64,000 nt of DNA from Cyclobacteriaceae bacterium (lineage in GTDB: Bacteria > Bacteroidota > Bacteroidia > Cytophagales > Cyclobacteriaceae): assembly GCA_019638235.1 (NCBI GenBank), contig JAHBUE010000002.1, forward strand, positions 124,001 to 188,000, read 5' to 3'. Numbering within the stretch: the first letter of the stretch is position 1; each line of letters starts with the position of its first letter. Both the position numbers and the translations under genes were made by a program. Shown piece by piece: positions 8,298-15,853 of the stretch. Below the pieces are notes generated by a model. It had not been told where the DNA came from, made no database searches, and saw only the letters and a program-made list of their open reading frames with translations.

Positions 8298-9287
8298 TTA
8301 CCTGATATACCTCTCAAAACTCTTATTATCCCGTTCAAAGAGGATTTCACGAGGCAGGCTTTTGAAATATTCGTAGGTGATTTTCAGTCCTTCTGAACGC
8401 GATACCTTAGGCTCCCACCCTAAAATTTCTTTCGCCTTGCGGATATCGGGTTGGCGCTGCTTTGGGTCATCTTTGGGAAGTGGGTGCGTAATTATCTTCT
8501 GGGTAGTACCAGTAAGTTTAATAATCTCCTCAGCAAACTGCATAATGGTGATTTCATCCGGGTTGCCGATATTCACCGGCTGTGTGTAGTCCGACATCAG
8601 CAACCGGTAAATCCCATCAACCTGGTCGTCAACATAACAGAACGAACGGGTCTGCGAACCATCTCCAAATACCGTTAAATCCTCGCCCCGCAATGCCTGG
8701 CCTATAAAAGCTGGCAACACACGTCCGTCATTCAGGCGCATACGTGGGCCATAGGTGTTGAATATCCGCACAATACGGGTTTCCAATCCGTGAAACGTAT
8801 GATACGCCATCGTCATGGCCTCCTGGAAACGCTTGGCTTCATCGTACACACCACGCGGGCCAACCGGGTTTACGTTACCATAATACTCCTCAAACTGAGG
8901 ATGTACCAATGGGTCGCCATATACTTCGGATGTTGAGGCAATCAGGATACGTGCCTTTTTAACCCGTGCCAGGCCAAGCAGGTTATGAATACCCAACGAC
9001 CCAACTTTCAAGGTTTGAATCGGGATTTTCAAATAGTCTATCGGGCTGGCTGGTGAGGCGAAATGAAGAATGTAGTGCAACTCACCGGGTACGTGTACAA
9101 AGGAAGACACGTCATGGTGATAAAACTCAAAATCAGGAAGTTTGAACAGGTGTTCGATGTTGCTAAGGTCGCCTGTAATCAGGTTATCCATAGCAATTAC
9201 ATGAAAACCTTCTTTGATAAACCGGTCGCAAAGGTGCGACCCGAGAAAACCGGCTCCACCGGTAATGAGGACTCTTTTCTTAGACAT
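8298..9287 (-). CDS. UDP-glucuronate decarboxylase (UDP-xylose synthase)-like SDR epimerase
   Basis: A 329-residue extended short-chain dehydrogenase. The NAD-binding motif is GGAGFLGSH. The catalytic YxxxK is YDEAK, preceded by the family segment [14 protein letters not shown] and NPVGPRG. Downstream are [10 protein letters not shown] and [13 protein letters not shown]. The combination SEVYGDP...[16 protein letters not shown] is characteristic of UDP-glucuronic acid decarboxylases, which form UDP-xylose, rather than dTDP-glucose dehydratases. It precedes the NusG-like gene by about 36 bp on the same strand, so it probably supplies a pentose donor for the surface glycan. Its other neighbour is cysQ. 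Confidence 0.85.
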   Translation of the reverse strand: MSKKRVLITGGAGFLGSHLCDRFIKEGFHVIAMDNLITGDLSNIEHLFKLPDFEFYHHDVSSFVHVPGELHYILHFASPASPIDYLKIPIQTLKVGSLGIHNLLGLARVKKARILIASTSEVYGDPLVHPQFEEYYGNVNPVGPRGVYDEAKRFQEAMTMAYHTFHGLETRIVRIFNTYGPRMRLNDGRVLPAFIGQALRGEDLTVFGDGSQTRSFCYVDDQVDGIYRLLMSDYTQPVNIGNPDEITIMQFAEEIIKLTGTTQKIITHPLPKDDPKQRQPDIRKAKEILGWEPKVSRSEGLKITYEYFKSLPREILFERDNKSFERYIR

Positions 9288-9327
9288 GGGTACAGGTTGA
9301 TTAAAACCTGCGCAACTTAGTCAGAAA

Positions 9328-10092
9328 TCAGTAACAATTAAAGTGGGGGTTAAGCAAATCCACCTTATTATACACCAACTCCTGACTAAGGTCTTTTTGC
9401 ATAACAGAAATTCCAACCGCATTAACAATGGCATGTGCCGCTGCGGTGTCCCACTCCATAGTTGGTGCAAAGCGGGGGTAAACATCGGCCTTGCCTTCTG
9501 CCAACAACATAAATTTCAGGCTGCTTCCTGACGAAACCAATGACGGCTCTTTCAATGAACCGATAAACGCTTCGGTTTCAGGACTCATGTGCGAGCGTGA
9601 GGCAACAATACGCAACCCGTTTTGCGATAACAAAACCGGTGAACGTTTTGGCAACGGATTAGTTTGTCCGTTTCGTTTCAAAAAGGCTTTTCCTTCGGCA
9701 GCATAAAACACATCTCCGCTTACCGGAACGGAAACCACACCTGCTATTGATTTTTGTTTATGGATGAGCGCTATGTTTACGGTAAACTCGCCATTGCGCT
9801 TTAAAAATTCTTTGGTTCCGTCAAGCGGATCGACCATCCAAAGGTATTCCCAATCTTTTCGTTCTTCGTAAGGAATGTTTTTTCCTTCTTCGCTTAAAAC
9901 CGGTATGCCGGTATCGTTAAGATGCTGGACAATTATTTCATGCGCACGCTTATCCGCCAATGTAAGCGGTGAGTTATCTCCTTTTGTTTCGGCTTGAAAA
10001 TCGTTGGAGTGATAGACTTCTAAAATCGCTTTCGAAGCCTCTTCTGCTGCGCAAAGAGCAATGGTGAGTAGGTTATTAAGATTGAGTTTCAT
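9328..10092 (-). CDS. cysQ: 3'(2'),5'-bisphosphate nucleotidase CysQ
   Basis: A 254-residue inositol-monophosphatase-fold enzyme. Metal-binding motifs are LSEEGK around residue 65, VDPLDGTKEF around 88-97 and WDTAAAHAIV near 215. CysQ hydrolyses 3'-phosphoadenosine 5'-phosphate (PAP), the by-product of PAPS-using sulfotransferases or PAPS reductase, to AMP. It lies downstream of cysN in the sulfate-activation operon, separated from it by a GxxExxY gene bounded by repeats. The ATG at 10092 is 8 bp from an 8-bp repeat array. Confidence 0.9.
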   Translation of the reverse strand: MKLNLNNLLTIALCAAEEASKAILEVYHSNDFQAETKGDNSPLTLADKRAHEIIVQHLNDTGIPVLSEEGKNIPYEERKDWEYLWMVDPLDGTKEFLKRNGEFTVNIALIHKQKSIAGVVSVPVSGDVFYAAEGKAFLKRNGQTNPLPKRSPVLLSQNGLRIVASRSHMSPETEAFIGSLKEPSLVSSGSSLKFMLLAEGKADVYPRFAPTMEWDTAAAHAIVNAVGISVMQKDLSQELVYNKVDLLNPHFNCY

Positions 10093-10100
10093 TTTTTTAC

Positions 10101-10124
10101 CGCAGAGGCGCTAAGGCGCAAAGA
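10101..10124 (+). repeat. Three-unit 8-bp array, one arm of an inverted pair
   Basis: The units CGCAGAGG, CGCTAAGG and CGCAAAGA lie end to end. The same motif in reverse orientation lies at 10567-10590, and the GxxExxY gene sits between the two arms. Confidence 0.9.
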
Positions 10125-10163
10125 TTTATCAGTTAACAATATCGCTTAAATTTTATCGTAGAA

Positions 10164-10550
10164 TCAGAAATTATTTACAAATCTTTTAAAACCATTTTTT
10201 AACAACGGTACGTTAAAGTTTATCAGAAAACCTAACCGTTTATCAGCCAGCTTCAGATAACTTATAATTTGAGCTTCGTGTACAGGCAAAATACTTTCAA
10301 TAGATTTTAACTCAATAATTATCATATCTTCAATAAGCATATCAATAATGTAGTCCTTATTCAATACAAACCCTTTGTACACGAGCGGAATCGGAACCAT
10401 TACATCAATTTTAATATTGCGTATCTTCAATTCTTTAACGAGGCAATGCTGATAAACGGCTTCTAAGAGCCCCGGCCCCATTTCTTTATGAACAGTAATG
10501 GCTGCATCCAGAATTTCCTTCGACAGATTATTATATCGCTCTCTTTCCAT
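10164..10550 (-). CDS. GxxExxY family protein (PD-(D/E)XK nuclease-like fold)
   Basis: A 128-residue protein starting at ATG 10550; a TTG nine bases upstream is less likely. The family motif appears as GPGLLEAVY near residue 28, followed by a putative PD-(D/E)XK core: YIIDMLIEDMIIIELKS, where D and ExK are the usual metal- and substrate-binding positions. The biochemical role of this widespread family is not established. It lies between cysN and cysQ, where it has no obvious metabolic role. Inverted three-unit 8-bp repeats stand on both sides (10101-10124 and 10567-10590), suggesting it arrived as a cassette. Confidence 0.85.
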   Translation of the reverse strand: MERERYNNLSKEILDAAITVHKEMGPGLLEAVYQHCLVKELKIRNIKIDVMVPIPLVYKGFVLNKDYIIDMLIEDMIIIELKSIESILPVHEAQIISYLKLADKRLGFLINFNVPLLKNGFKRFVNNF

Positions 10551-10566
10551 GACTTTCAAAGCGTAT

Positions 10567-10590
10567 TCTTAGCGCCTTAGCGTCTTAGCG
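10567..10590 (-). repeat. Three-unit 8-bp array, second arm of an inverted pair
   Basis: Read on the minus strand the units are CGCTAAGA, CGCTAAGG and CGCTAAGA. They match the array at 10101-10124 in inverted orientation. The array occupies most of the gap between the cysN stop (10606) and the GxxExxY start. Confidence 0.9.
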
Positions 10591-10605
10591 GTGATTGTTT
10601 AACGC

Positions 10606-11850
10606 TCACACAATCATCCCGGCCGCTACGGTTTCGTTTGTTCCTTCATCTACCAGTATTACGCTGCCGGTAATTCTGTTTTTACGATAGCTGTCGAACG
10701 GTAAAGGTTGCGCTGTTCTTATTTTTACACGGGCAATATCGTTCATCGCTAATTGCTCTACGCCTTCCATGCGCTGCAACGAATTAATATCAAGTTTATA
10801 TTGAATCTCTTTCAGTATTCCGCGTGTTTCGCGGGTAGTATGCCGCACATAAAATTTTGAGTTCAGGTTTGCCGGGCGCTGATTCATCCAGCACAACATC
10901 AGGTCAACGTCCTGTTCAACATTGGGTTGGTTATTGGGTTTACAAATCACATCGCCCCGGCTTATGTCAATTTCATCTTCCAGCGTCATCACCACCGACA
11001 TAGGTGCAAATGCTTCTTCAATCTGCTCTTCGCCTACTTGCAACGATTTTATTTTTGTAGTGAATCCCGAAGGCAACACAACTACATCATCACCGGGCCT
11101 GAAAATACCACCGGCAACACGCCCCGAATAGCCCCTGAAATCCTGATTTTCAAGTGTTTGAGGACGAACCACATACTGTACCGGAAACCGGCTATCGATA
11201 TGGTTCTGGTCGCTTTCAATATGCGCTGTTTCGAGCATGTGCAACAGGGTAGCTCCCTGGTACCAGTTCATGTTTTCAGAACGGTTAACTACATTATCGC
11301 CACGAAGCGCACTGATTGGTACAAACTGAATGTCGGACACCTCAAGTTTGGAAGAAAAGGCTTTATACTCTTCTACAATTTTATCGAACACAGCCTCATC
11401 ATATTCAACTAAATCCATTTTGTTAACACACACAATAACGTGCGGGATTTTTAACAGCGAAGCAATGAACGAATGGCGGTACGTTTGTTCAATCAGTCCT
11501 TTACGGGCATCAATAAGAATCAACGCAAGGTTTGCGGTAGATGCACCGGTTACCATGTTGCGCGTGTATTGAATATGGCCAGGAGTATCGGCAATGATAA
11601 ACTTGCGCTTGGGCGTGGCAAAATACCGATAGGCCACATCAATGGTAATGCCTTGCTCCCGCTCTGATTTCAAACCATCAGTAAGCAACGAAAGGTCAAC
11701 ATAATCAAAGCCTTTTTTTGAACTGGAGGCTTGTACAGCTTCAAGCTGGTCTTCAAAAATTGATTTGCTGTCATAAAGCAGTCGTCCGATTAATGTGCTC
11801 TTTCCATCGTCAACGCTGCCGGCTGTAGTAAATCGTAGTAGTTGGTTCAT
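10606..11850 (-). CDS. cysN: Sulfate adenylyltransferase subunit 1 (GTPase) CysN
   Basis: A 414-residue EF-Tu-like GTPase that couples GTP hydrolysis to ATP-sulfurylase activity of CysD. The G motifs are GSVDDGKSTLIG (G1), DTPGH (G3) and NKMD (G4), with beta-barrel domains after residue ~230. The length is the normal unfused CysN size; there is no CysC fusion, and cysC is separate at 13324-13914. The ATG at 11850 directly abuts a heptad repeat array ending AACCCGA. cysD lies upstream, with a four-helix-bundle gene inserted between the two subunit genes. Confidence 0.95.
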   Translation of the reverse strand: MNQLLRFTTAGSVDDGKSTLIGRLLYDSKSIFEDQLEAVQASSSKKGFDYVDLSLLTDGLKSEREQGITIDVAYRYFATPKRKFIIADTPGHIQYTRNMVTGASTANLALILIDARKGLIEQTYRHSFIASLLKIPHVIVCVNKMDLVEYDEAVFDKIVEEYKAFSSKLEVSDIQFVPISALRGDNVVNRSENMNWYQGATLLHMLETAHIESDQNHIDSRFPVQYVVRPQTLENQDFRGYSGRVAGGIFRPGDDVVVLPSGFTTKIKSLQVGEEQIEEAFAPMSVVMTLEDEIDISRGDVICKPNNQPNVEQDVDLMLCWMNQRPANLNSKFYVRHTTRETRGILKEIQYKLDINSLQRMEGVEQLAMNDIARVKIRTAQPLPFDSYRKNRITGSVILVDEGTNETVAAGMIV

Positions 11851-11893
11851 TCGGGTTACGAGGTTCGGGTTACGGGGTTCGAGGTCCGGGGTT
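11851..11893 (+). repeat. Heptad array abutting the cysN start codon
   Basis: Six 7-bp units of the CGGGTTN/CGAGGTN type run without gaps: CGGGTTA, CGAGGTT, CGGGTTA, CGGGGTT, CGAGGTC, CGGGGTT. The array ends exactly at the cysN ATG. It also encodes the last 11 residues and the stop codon of the four-helix-bundle gene. An inverted copy lies at 12307-12343. Confidence 0.9.
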
Positions 11894-12260
11894 CATTCCA
11901 GTTTTCTTCAACCCATTGAGTATACTTATTTATTTTCCTTCCAAGTTGATCGTATGAAGCGTAAGCCTCATCAAAAAACTCTTTATCTTTCAGTGATTCG
12001 GTTTCAAAAAGAAATTCTAAATGCAGGATGGTCTCATCGCACTCTGCGTGTGCATACGTCAGGTATTTTATGTACTCAGCCTTATAACGACTTCGTCCGT
12101 ATCCCTCAACTATCGCAGAAGCAATTGCTTTTGATGACCTTCTGATCTGGCTTCCTTCTTCATACATTTCAAACTTAGGCAGAGATAAAGTCATCTTATG
12201 CACTTTAATTGCCAATTCTTTCGACAACTTATATATCTCCAAATCCCTGTAACTACTCAT
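11856..12260 (-). CDS. Four-helix-bundle protein (S23 / 23S rRNA intervening-sequence family)
   Basis: A 134-residue helical protein of the S23/IVP family: YRDLEIYKLSKELAIKVHKMT in helix 1, then QIRRSSKAIASAIVEGYGRS, the conserved family segment, and KYLTYAHAECDETILHLEF. Members occur inside 23S rRNA intervening sequences, as free-standing genes and, as Avd, in diversity-generating retroelements, where the protein binds nucleic acid and partners. The last 11 residues (PRTSNPVTRTS) are translated from the heptad repeat and are unlikely to be part of the native fold. It sits between cysD and cysN with inverted heptad arrays on both sides, as in the GxxExxY case, so it is probably a mobile or cassette-borne passenger. 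Confidence 0.85.
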   Translation of the reverse strand: MSSYRDLEIYKLSKELAIKVHKMTLSLPKFEMYEEGSQIRRSSKAIASAIVEGYGRSRYKAEYIKYLTYAHAECDETILHLEFLFETESLKDKEFFDEAYASYDQLGRKINKYTQWVEENWNEPRTSNPVTRTS

Positions 12261-12306
12261 ATCTTTTTTATTTTAAAGGGTATCTCTAAAAATACATACA
12301 CTTCAA

Positions 12307-12343
12307 AACCCGTAACTCGAAAAACCCGAACCTCGCAACCCGT
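12307..12343 (-). repeat. Heptad array starting at the cysD stop codon
   Basis: Read on the minus strand this is a run of CGGGTTG, CGAGGTT, CGGGTTT, (one extra base), CGAGTTA and CGGGTT-type units. It begins at the TGA of cysD and is inverted relative to the array at 11851-11893. Confidence 0.85.
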
Positions 12344-13248
12344 CAAAAATACCCACTCTTTTTCCTATCCTCCATAGCGGTTTCTCCGCGCTTATCATCG
12401 GCACGGGTGCCGCGTTCGGTTTTGCGCGAAGCGGCCACTTCGTCAATGATTTTTTCCATTGTATCTGCATCCGATTCCACTGCGCCCGTAATGGGCATGT
12501 CGCCACAGGTGCGGAAACGTACACGTTTTATTGTCGGTTTTTCATCGGGCTTGAGTTTTAACCAGGGCGAAGTAGATAGAATAGCCCCATCGCGAATAAT
12601 CACTTCACGGTCGTGCGCATAATACAGTTTTGGTATTGGAATGTTTTCCGTGAATAAATACTGCCACACATCCATCTCCGTCCAGTTTGAGATTGGGAAC
12701 ACACGGAAGTGCTCACCCTGGTGTTTTCTTCCGTTAAAAATATTCCACAATTCCGGGCGCTGATTTTTTGGGTCCCATTGGCCAAATTCATCGCGATGCG
12801 AAAAGAAACGCTCTTTTGCTCTTGCCTTTTCTTCATCTCTGCGCGCACCCCCCATAGCCGCATCGAATTTATGCAACTCTATCGTATCCAATAAGGTAAC
12901 GGTTTGCAACGCATTACGGCTGGCATTGTAACCGGTTTCTTCCTTCGCCCTTCCTGTATCAATACTTTCCTGCACCGAGCCAACCACTAATTGAACCCCC
13001 AGTTCTTTTACCAGCCAATCACGGTATTCCATCGTTTCAGGAAAATTGTGGCCGGTATCAATGTGTACCAACGGAAACGGAATACGAGCAGGGTAAAATG
13101 CCTTACGGGATAAATAGGCTAACACAATTGAGTCTTTTCCTCCGGAAAACAACAAGGCAGGTTTTTCAAATTGCGCAACTACTTCGCGAATAACATAAAT
13201 CGCTTCGGATTCAAGTTCTTTTAAATGACTAAGGTAATATTGGCTCAT
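12343..13248 (-). CDS. cysD: Sulfate adenylyltransferase subunit 2 CysD
   Basis: A 301-residue PP-loop ATP pyrophosphatase-fold subunit that adenylylates sulfate to APS. The PP motif is LLFSGGKDSIV near residue 33. HIDTGHNFPET and GGARRDEEKARAKERFFSHRDEFGQWDPK are family-typical, and FRTCGDMPITGAVES lies near the C-terminus. It works as a complex with CysN. ATG at 13248, six bases from a heptad array. The stop overlaps the first base of another heptad array. Confidence 0.95.
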   Translation of the reverse strand: MSQYYLSHLKELESEAIYVIREVVAQFEKPALLFSGGKDSIVLAYLSRKAFYPARIPFPLVHIDTGHNFPETMEYRDWLVKELGVQLVVGSVQESIDTGRAKEETGYNASRNALQTVTLLDTIELHKFDAAMGGARRDEEKARAKERFFSHRDEFGQWDPKNQRPELWNIFNGRKHQGEHFRVFPISNWTEMDVWQYLFTENIPIPKLYYAHDREVIIRDGAILSTSPWLKLKPDEKPTIKRVRFRTCGDMPITGAVESDADTMEKIIDEVAASRKTERGTRADDKRGETAMEDRKKSGYF

Positions 13249-13254
13249 GTTTTA

Positions 13255-13313
13255 ATTTCAGATTTCAGATTTCAGATTTCAAGTTTCAGATTTCTGACCT
13301 GCCTGCCGCAGGT
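13255..13313 (+). repeat. Heptad array plus CCTGC palindrome upstream of cysD
   Basis: Six 7-bp units of ATTTCAG type (13255-13296) are followed without a gap by the palindrome ACCTGC-N5-GCAGGT (13297-13313). On the coding strand the order is palindrome, heptads, then the cysD ATG. The same order, with a different heptad sequence, occurs before ftsE. Confidence 0.85.
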
Positions 13314-13323
13314 TTAAGGAATA

Positions 13324-13914
13324 TCAAATAATAATTCGTGGTTCAACATAGTTCAACAACAGTTCAACCGACTGATCTATGTTCAATTCATTTGTTTTAA
13401 CAACCAGGTCAGGCGCATCAGGAGTTTCATAAGGCGAATCAATGCCGGTAAAATTTTTTACTTCTCCAGAACGTGCTTTTTTATACAATCCCTTTACATC
13501 GCGTTGCTCACATATCTCTAAAGGTGTACTTACAAACACCTCAATATAGTTTCTTTCACCCACAATCGCTTTCACCTGTTCGCGGTCGGCCTTAAACGGG
13601 GAAATAAAAGCTGACAACACAACTATCCCCGAATCGAGAAGCAATTTACTCACTTCTCCTATTCTCCTGATATTTTCAACACGACCTTCATCAGAAAATG
13701 ACAAATCTTTATTCAGTCCGGTACGGATATTATCGCCATCCAGCAAATAAGTTTTAAACCCGCGCGCATAAAGTTGTGCTTCAAGTTGTACCGCCAATGT
13801 AGATTTACCCGAACCCGAAAGCCCGGTAAACCAAATCAGTTTGGCACGTTGTTGCAACAACTGCTCGCGTTCGGCTTTGGAAACTTTTGTTTGTATCGGA
13901 AACAGGTTGCTCAT
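13324..13914 (-). CDS. cysC: Adenylylsulfate kinase CysC
   Basis: APS kinase, 196 residues from the ATG at 13914; a longer frame from 13956 would overlap the permease gene. The P-loop is GLSGSGKST, followed by LLDGDNIRTGLNKDLSFSDEGR, a signature of the family. FISPFKADREQVK, then EVFVSTPLEICEQRDVKGLYKKARSGEVKNFTGIDSPYE, split here into shorter recognisable parts (VSTPLEICEQRD, GLYKKARSGE, FTGIDSPYE), matches APS kinases throughout. It phosphorylates APS to PAPS. The start is five bases after the stop of the SLC13 permease. Confidence 0.95.
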   Translation of the reverse strand: MSNLFPIQTKVSKAEREQLLQQRAKLIWFTGLSGSGKSTLAVQLEAQLYARGFKTYLLDGDNIRTGLNKDLSFSDEGRVENIRRIGEVSKLLLDSGIVVLSAFISPFKADREQVKAIVGERNYIEVFVSTPLEICEQRDVKGLYKKARSGEVKNFTGIDSPYETPDAPDLVVKTNELNIDQSVELLLNYVEPRIII

Positions 13915-13921
13915 CACATTG

Positions 13922-15688
13922 CTAAACGTTATAGTACCACGAAATAAATGCAACACAAGTTATAATATATATAATAGTTAACGGTGTACCTACACGAACA
14001 AAATCTTTAAACGTATAGCCTCCAGGGCCATACACCATGAGGTTTGTCTGATAACCGATAGGTGTCATAAAATCACCGGAAGCCGCAAAAGCAATGGCCA
14101 CAAAAAATGGTGTTGGCGGGAGTGAAAGTTGTTCGGAAAGCGACATGGCGATTGGAAACATGATGGAAACCGCAGCCGGATTGGTGACTAATGCCGTTAA
14201 AAAGATAGTTACTATAAACAGCGCGCTCAACACGGCTATTGGCCCCATAGCCCCACCTACTTTTATAAGCATGGTTGCTACCAATGCTGCCGACCCGGAT
14301 TTTTCGAGCGCAATGCCAATGGCTAAGGAGCATACCAGCACCATGAGTAAACCAAAATCAAGTTGCCGCCTGATTTCCTGGAAATCGAGAATACCCAGAA
14401 AAATTAACAGCGACAGAATTAATAACGAAGCCGTGAACAATGGAATAATACCAACAATACCGGCCAGCAGCATCAGGAAACTTCCGGCACCTACCCAATA
14501 CTTCCACACCGGTTTTTTGTACTCTACCTTTTTCGGCACCGATAAATAGAACAAATCTTTTTCATGATTAGATGCGTTCATCTTTTCGCCCGACAGTAAC
14601 AACATAAAATCGCCACCTGCAATGTGCATCTCTCCCACTTTTCCGGAAATACGCTTTCCATCGCGGTGCATAGCCACAATAGACGAATTGAATTTGTTAC
14701 GGAAATCCGAGTCTTTAATCCGCATACCAATAAGGCTGGAGCCTGCCGGAATAATTGCCTCTATAAAATTGAATTGGTTCTCCGCTTCTATCCCTTCCTG
14801 TTTCGGGATGCGCAACCCGTTATCCTGATGGATCAGATCATAAATTGATTCTGTATGACCGGAAAAAAACAACGTATCACCCGACTCAAGCTTTTCTTCG
14901 GGCGCCACCGGTGAGATTACTGCATCACCGCGAATAATTTCAACTAAGAACAAATCTTGTAAATTTCGCAGCCCGGCATCCTTCACCGTCTTCCCTATCA
15001 GTTTTGAATCGTGAAATATTTCGGTTTCAACAATATACTCCTTCAGGTTTTGACGTATGGTGTCAAGCTTGTTTACGTTATCCGGCAACAGCCGGTACCC
15101 GATAAAGTAGATGTAAGCCCAGCCCGCCAAGGTTACCAAAATACCGAGGTAGAGAAAATCTTTAAAACCCAATATCGGAATACCATATTCGGCCATTAAG
15201 CCTACCAGTACAAGGTTGGTTGACGTACCAATAACGGTAATCATACCGCCCAGTATAGTAGCATACGAAAGCGGGATCAAAAATTTGGATGCCGGTGTTC
15301 CGGTGCGGTCGGCCCAGTCCTTAACATACGGAATAAGAAAGGCCACAATGGGTGTGTTATTTAAAAATGCCGAAATGGATGATGAGATCATCATCATGCG
15401 CAATAGAAAGGCTTTTGGTTTGAGGGATGTACTGAACAGTCGTGCAAAAAATTCGGAACCAAAAACAGAACGGATACCTGCAGTAACTAAAATCAACAGA
15501 AATATGACTATAATCTGTTGATTACTTAGTCCTTTCAGCAATTCGGTTGGGTTGATAACACCGAGCAATAGCAGCGCAAGTACCGCAATAAAAAACGACA
15601 GGGCCGGGTTAAGCCATTCCTTATATAATGAGGTTACAAGCAGCGCAACAATGGCCAGTACAAGGCCTTGAATAAGTGTAAATTCCAC
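13922..15688 (-). CDS. SLC13/DASS-family sodium:anion (probably sulfate) symporter with two RCK_C domains
   Basis: A ~588-residue membrane transporter. The first ~200 residues hold several membrane spans including SISAFLNNTPIVAFLIPY, a DASS-type NNTP motif. Two soluble TrkA_C/RCK_C-like domains follow in residues ~210-390. The C-terminal half has more spans and a second motif, VTNPAAVSIMFPIA. The architecture matches sulfate permeases of the SLC13 family in sulfur-assimilation operons. Its position as first gene before cysC-cysD-cysN supports sulfate uptake. I chose GTG 15688 because the frame upstream (TTG 15712) adds only a short polar stretch; the start is uncertain. Confidence 0.85.
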   Translation of the reverse strand: MEFTLIQGLVLAIVALLVTSLYKEWLNPALSFFIAVLALLLLGVINPTELLKGLSNQQIIVIFLLILVTAGIRSVFGSEFFARLFSTSLKPKAFLLRMMMISSSISAFLNNTPIVAFLIPYVKDWADRTGTPASKFLIPLSYATILGGMITVIGTSTNLVLVGLMAEYGIPILGFKDFLYLGILVTLAGWAYIYFIGYRLLPDNVNKLDTIRQNLKEYIVETEIFHDSKLIGKTVKDAGLRNLQDLFLVEIIRGDAVISPVAPEEKLESGDTLFFSGHTESIYDLIHQDNGLRIPKQEGIEAENQFNFIEAIIPAGSSLIGMRIKDSDFRNKFNSSIVAMHRDGKRISGKVGEMHIAGGDFMLLLSGEKMNASNHEKDLFYLSVPKKVEYKKPVWKYWVGAGSFLMLLAGIVGIIPLFTASLLILSLLIFLGILDFQEIRRQLDFGLLMVLVCSLAIGIALEKSGSAALVATMLIKVGGAMGPIAVLSALFIVTIFLTALVTNPAAVSIMFPIAMSLSEQLSLPPTPFFVAIAFAASGDFMTPIGYQTNLMVYGPGGYTFKDFVRVGTPLTIIYIITCVAFISWYYNV

Positions 15689-15853
15689 TAATCCGGTAGA
15701 TTTAAGGGGCAAATATAGGGAAAAAGATTAAGATGGAAAGAGGGTGATGAAATTGAATAGCTAAACAGAGAACCTCAAAAGTTTTTTCAAAGGTCATGCC
15801 CTGAAAATCAGAGAAAGTTTTTAAGTTGGACGGTTATTGAACTTCAATATATC

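Noticed and set aside
10927..11412. 161-codon plus-strand frame opposite cysN
   Set aside because: It is fully inside cysN on the other strand and has no recognisable domain.
11856..12260. Four-helix-bundle gene considered as Avd of a diversity-generating retroelement
   Set aside because: No reverse transcriptase and no template/variable repeat pair are nearby.
10101..12343. Cassettes considered as integron gene cassettes
   Set aside because: The flanks are inverted short-period arrays, not attC sites, and no integrase gene is present in the window.
14094..14549. 151-codon plus-strand frame opposite the SLC13 permease
   Set aside because: Antisense to transmembrane coding sequence; composition is explained by the real gene.
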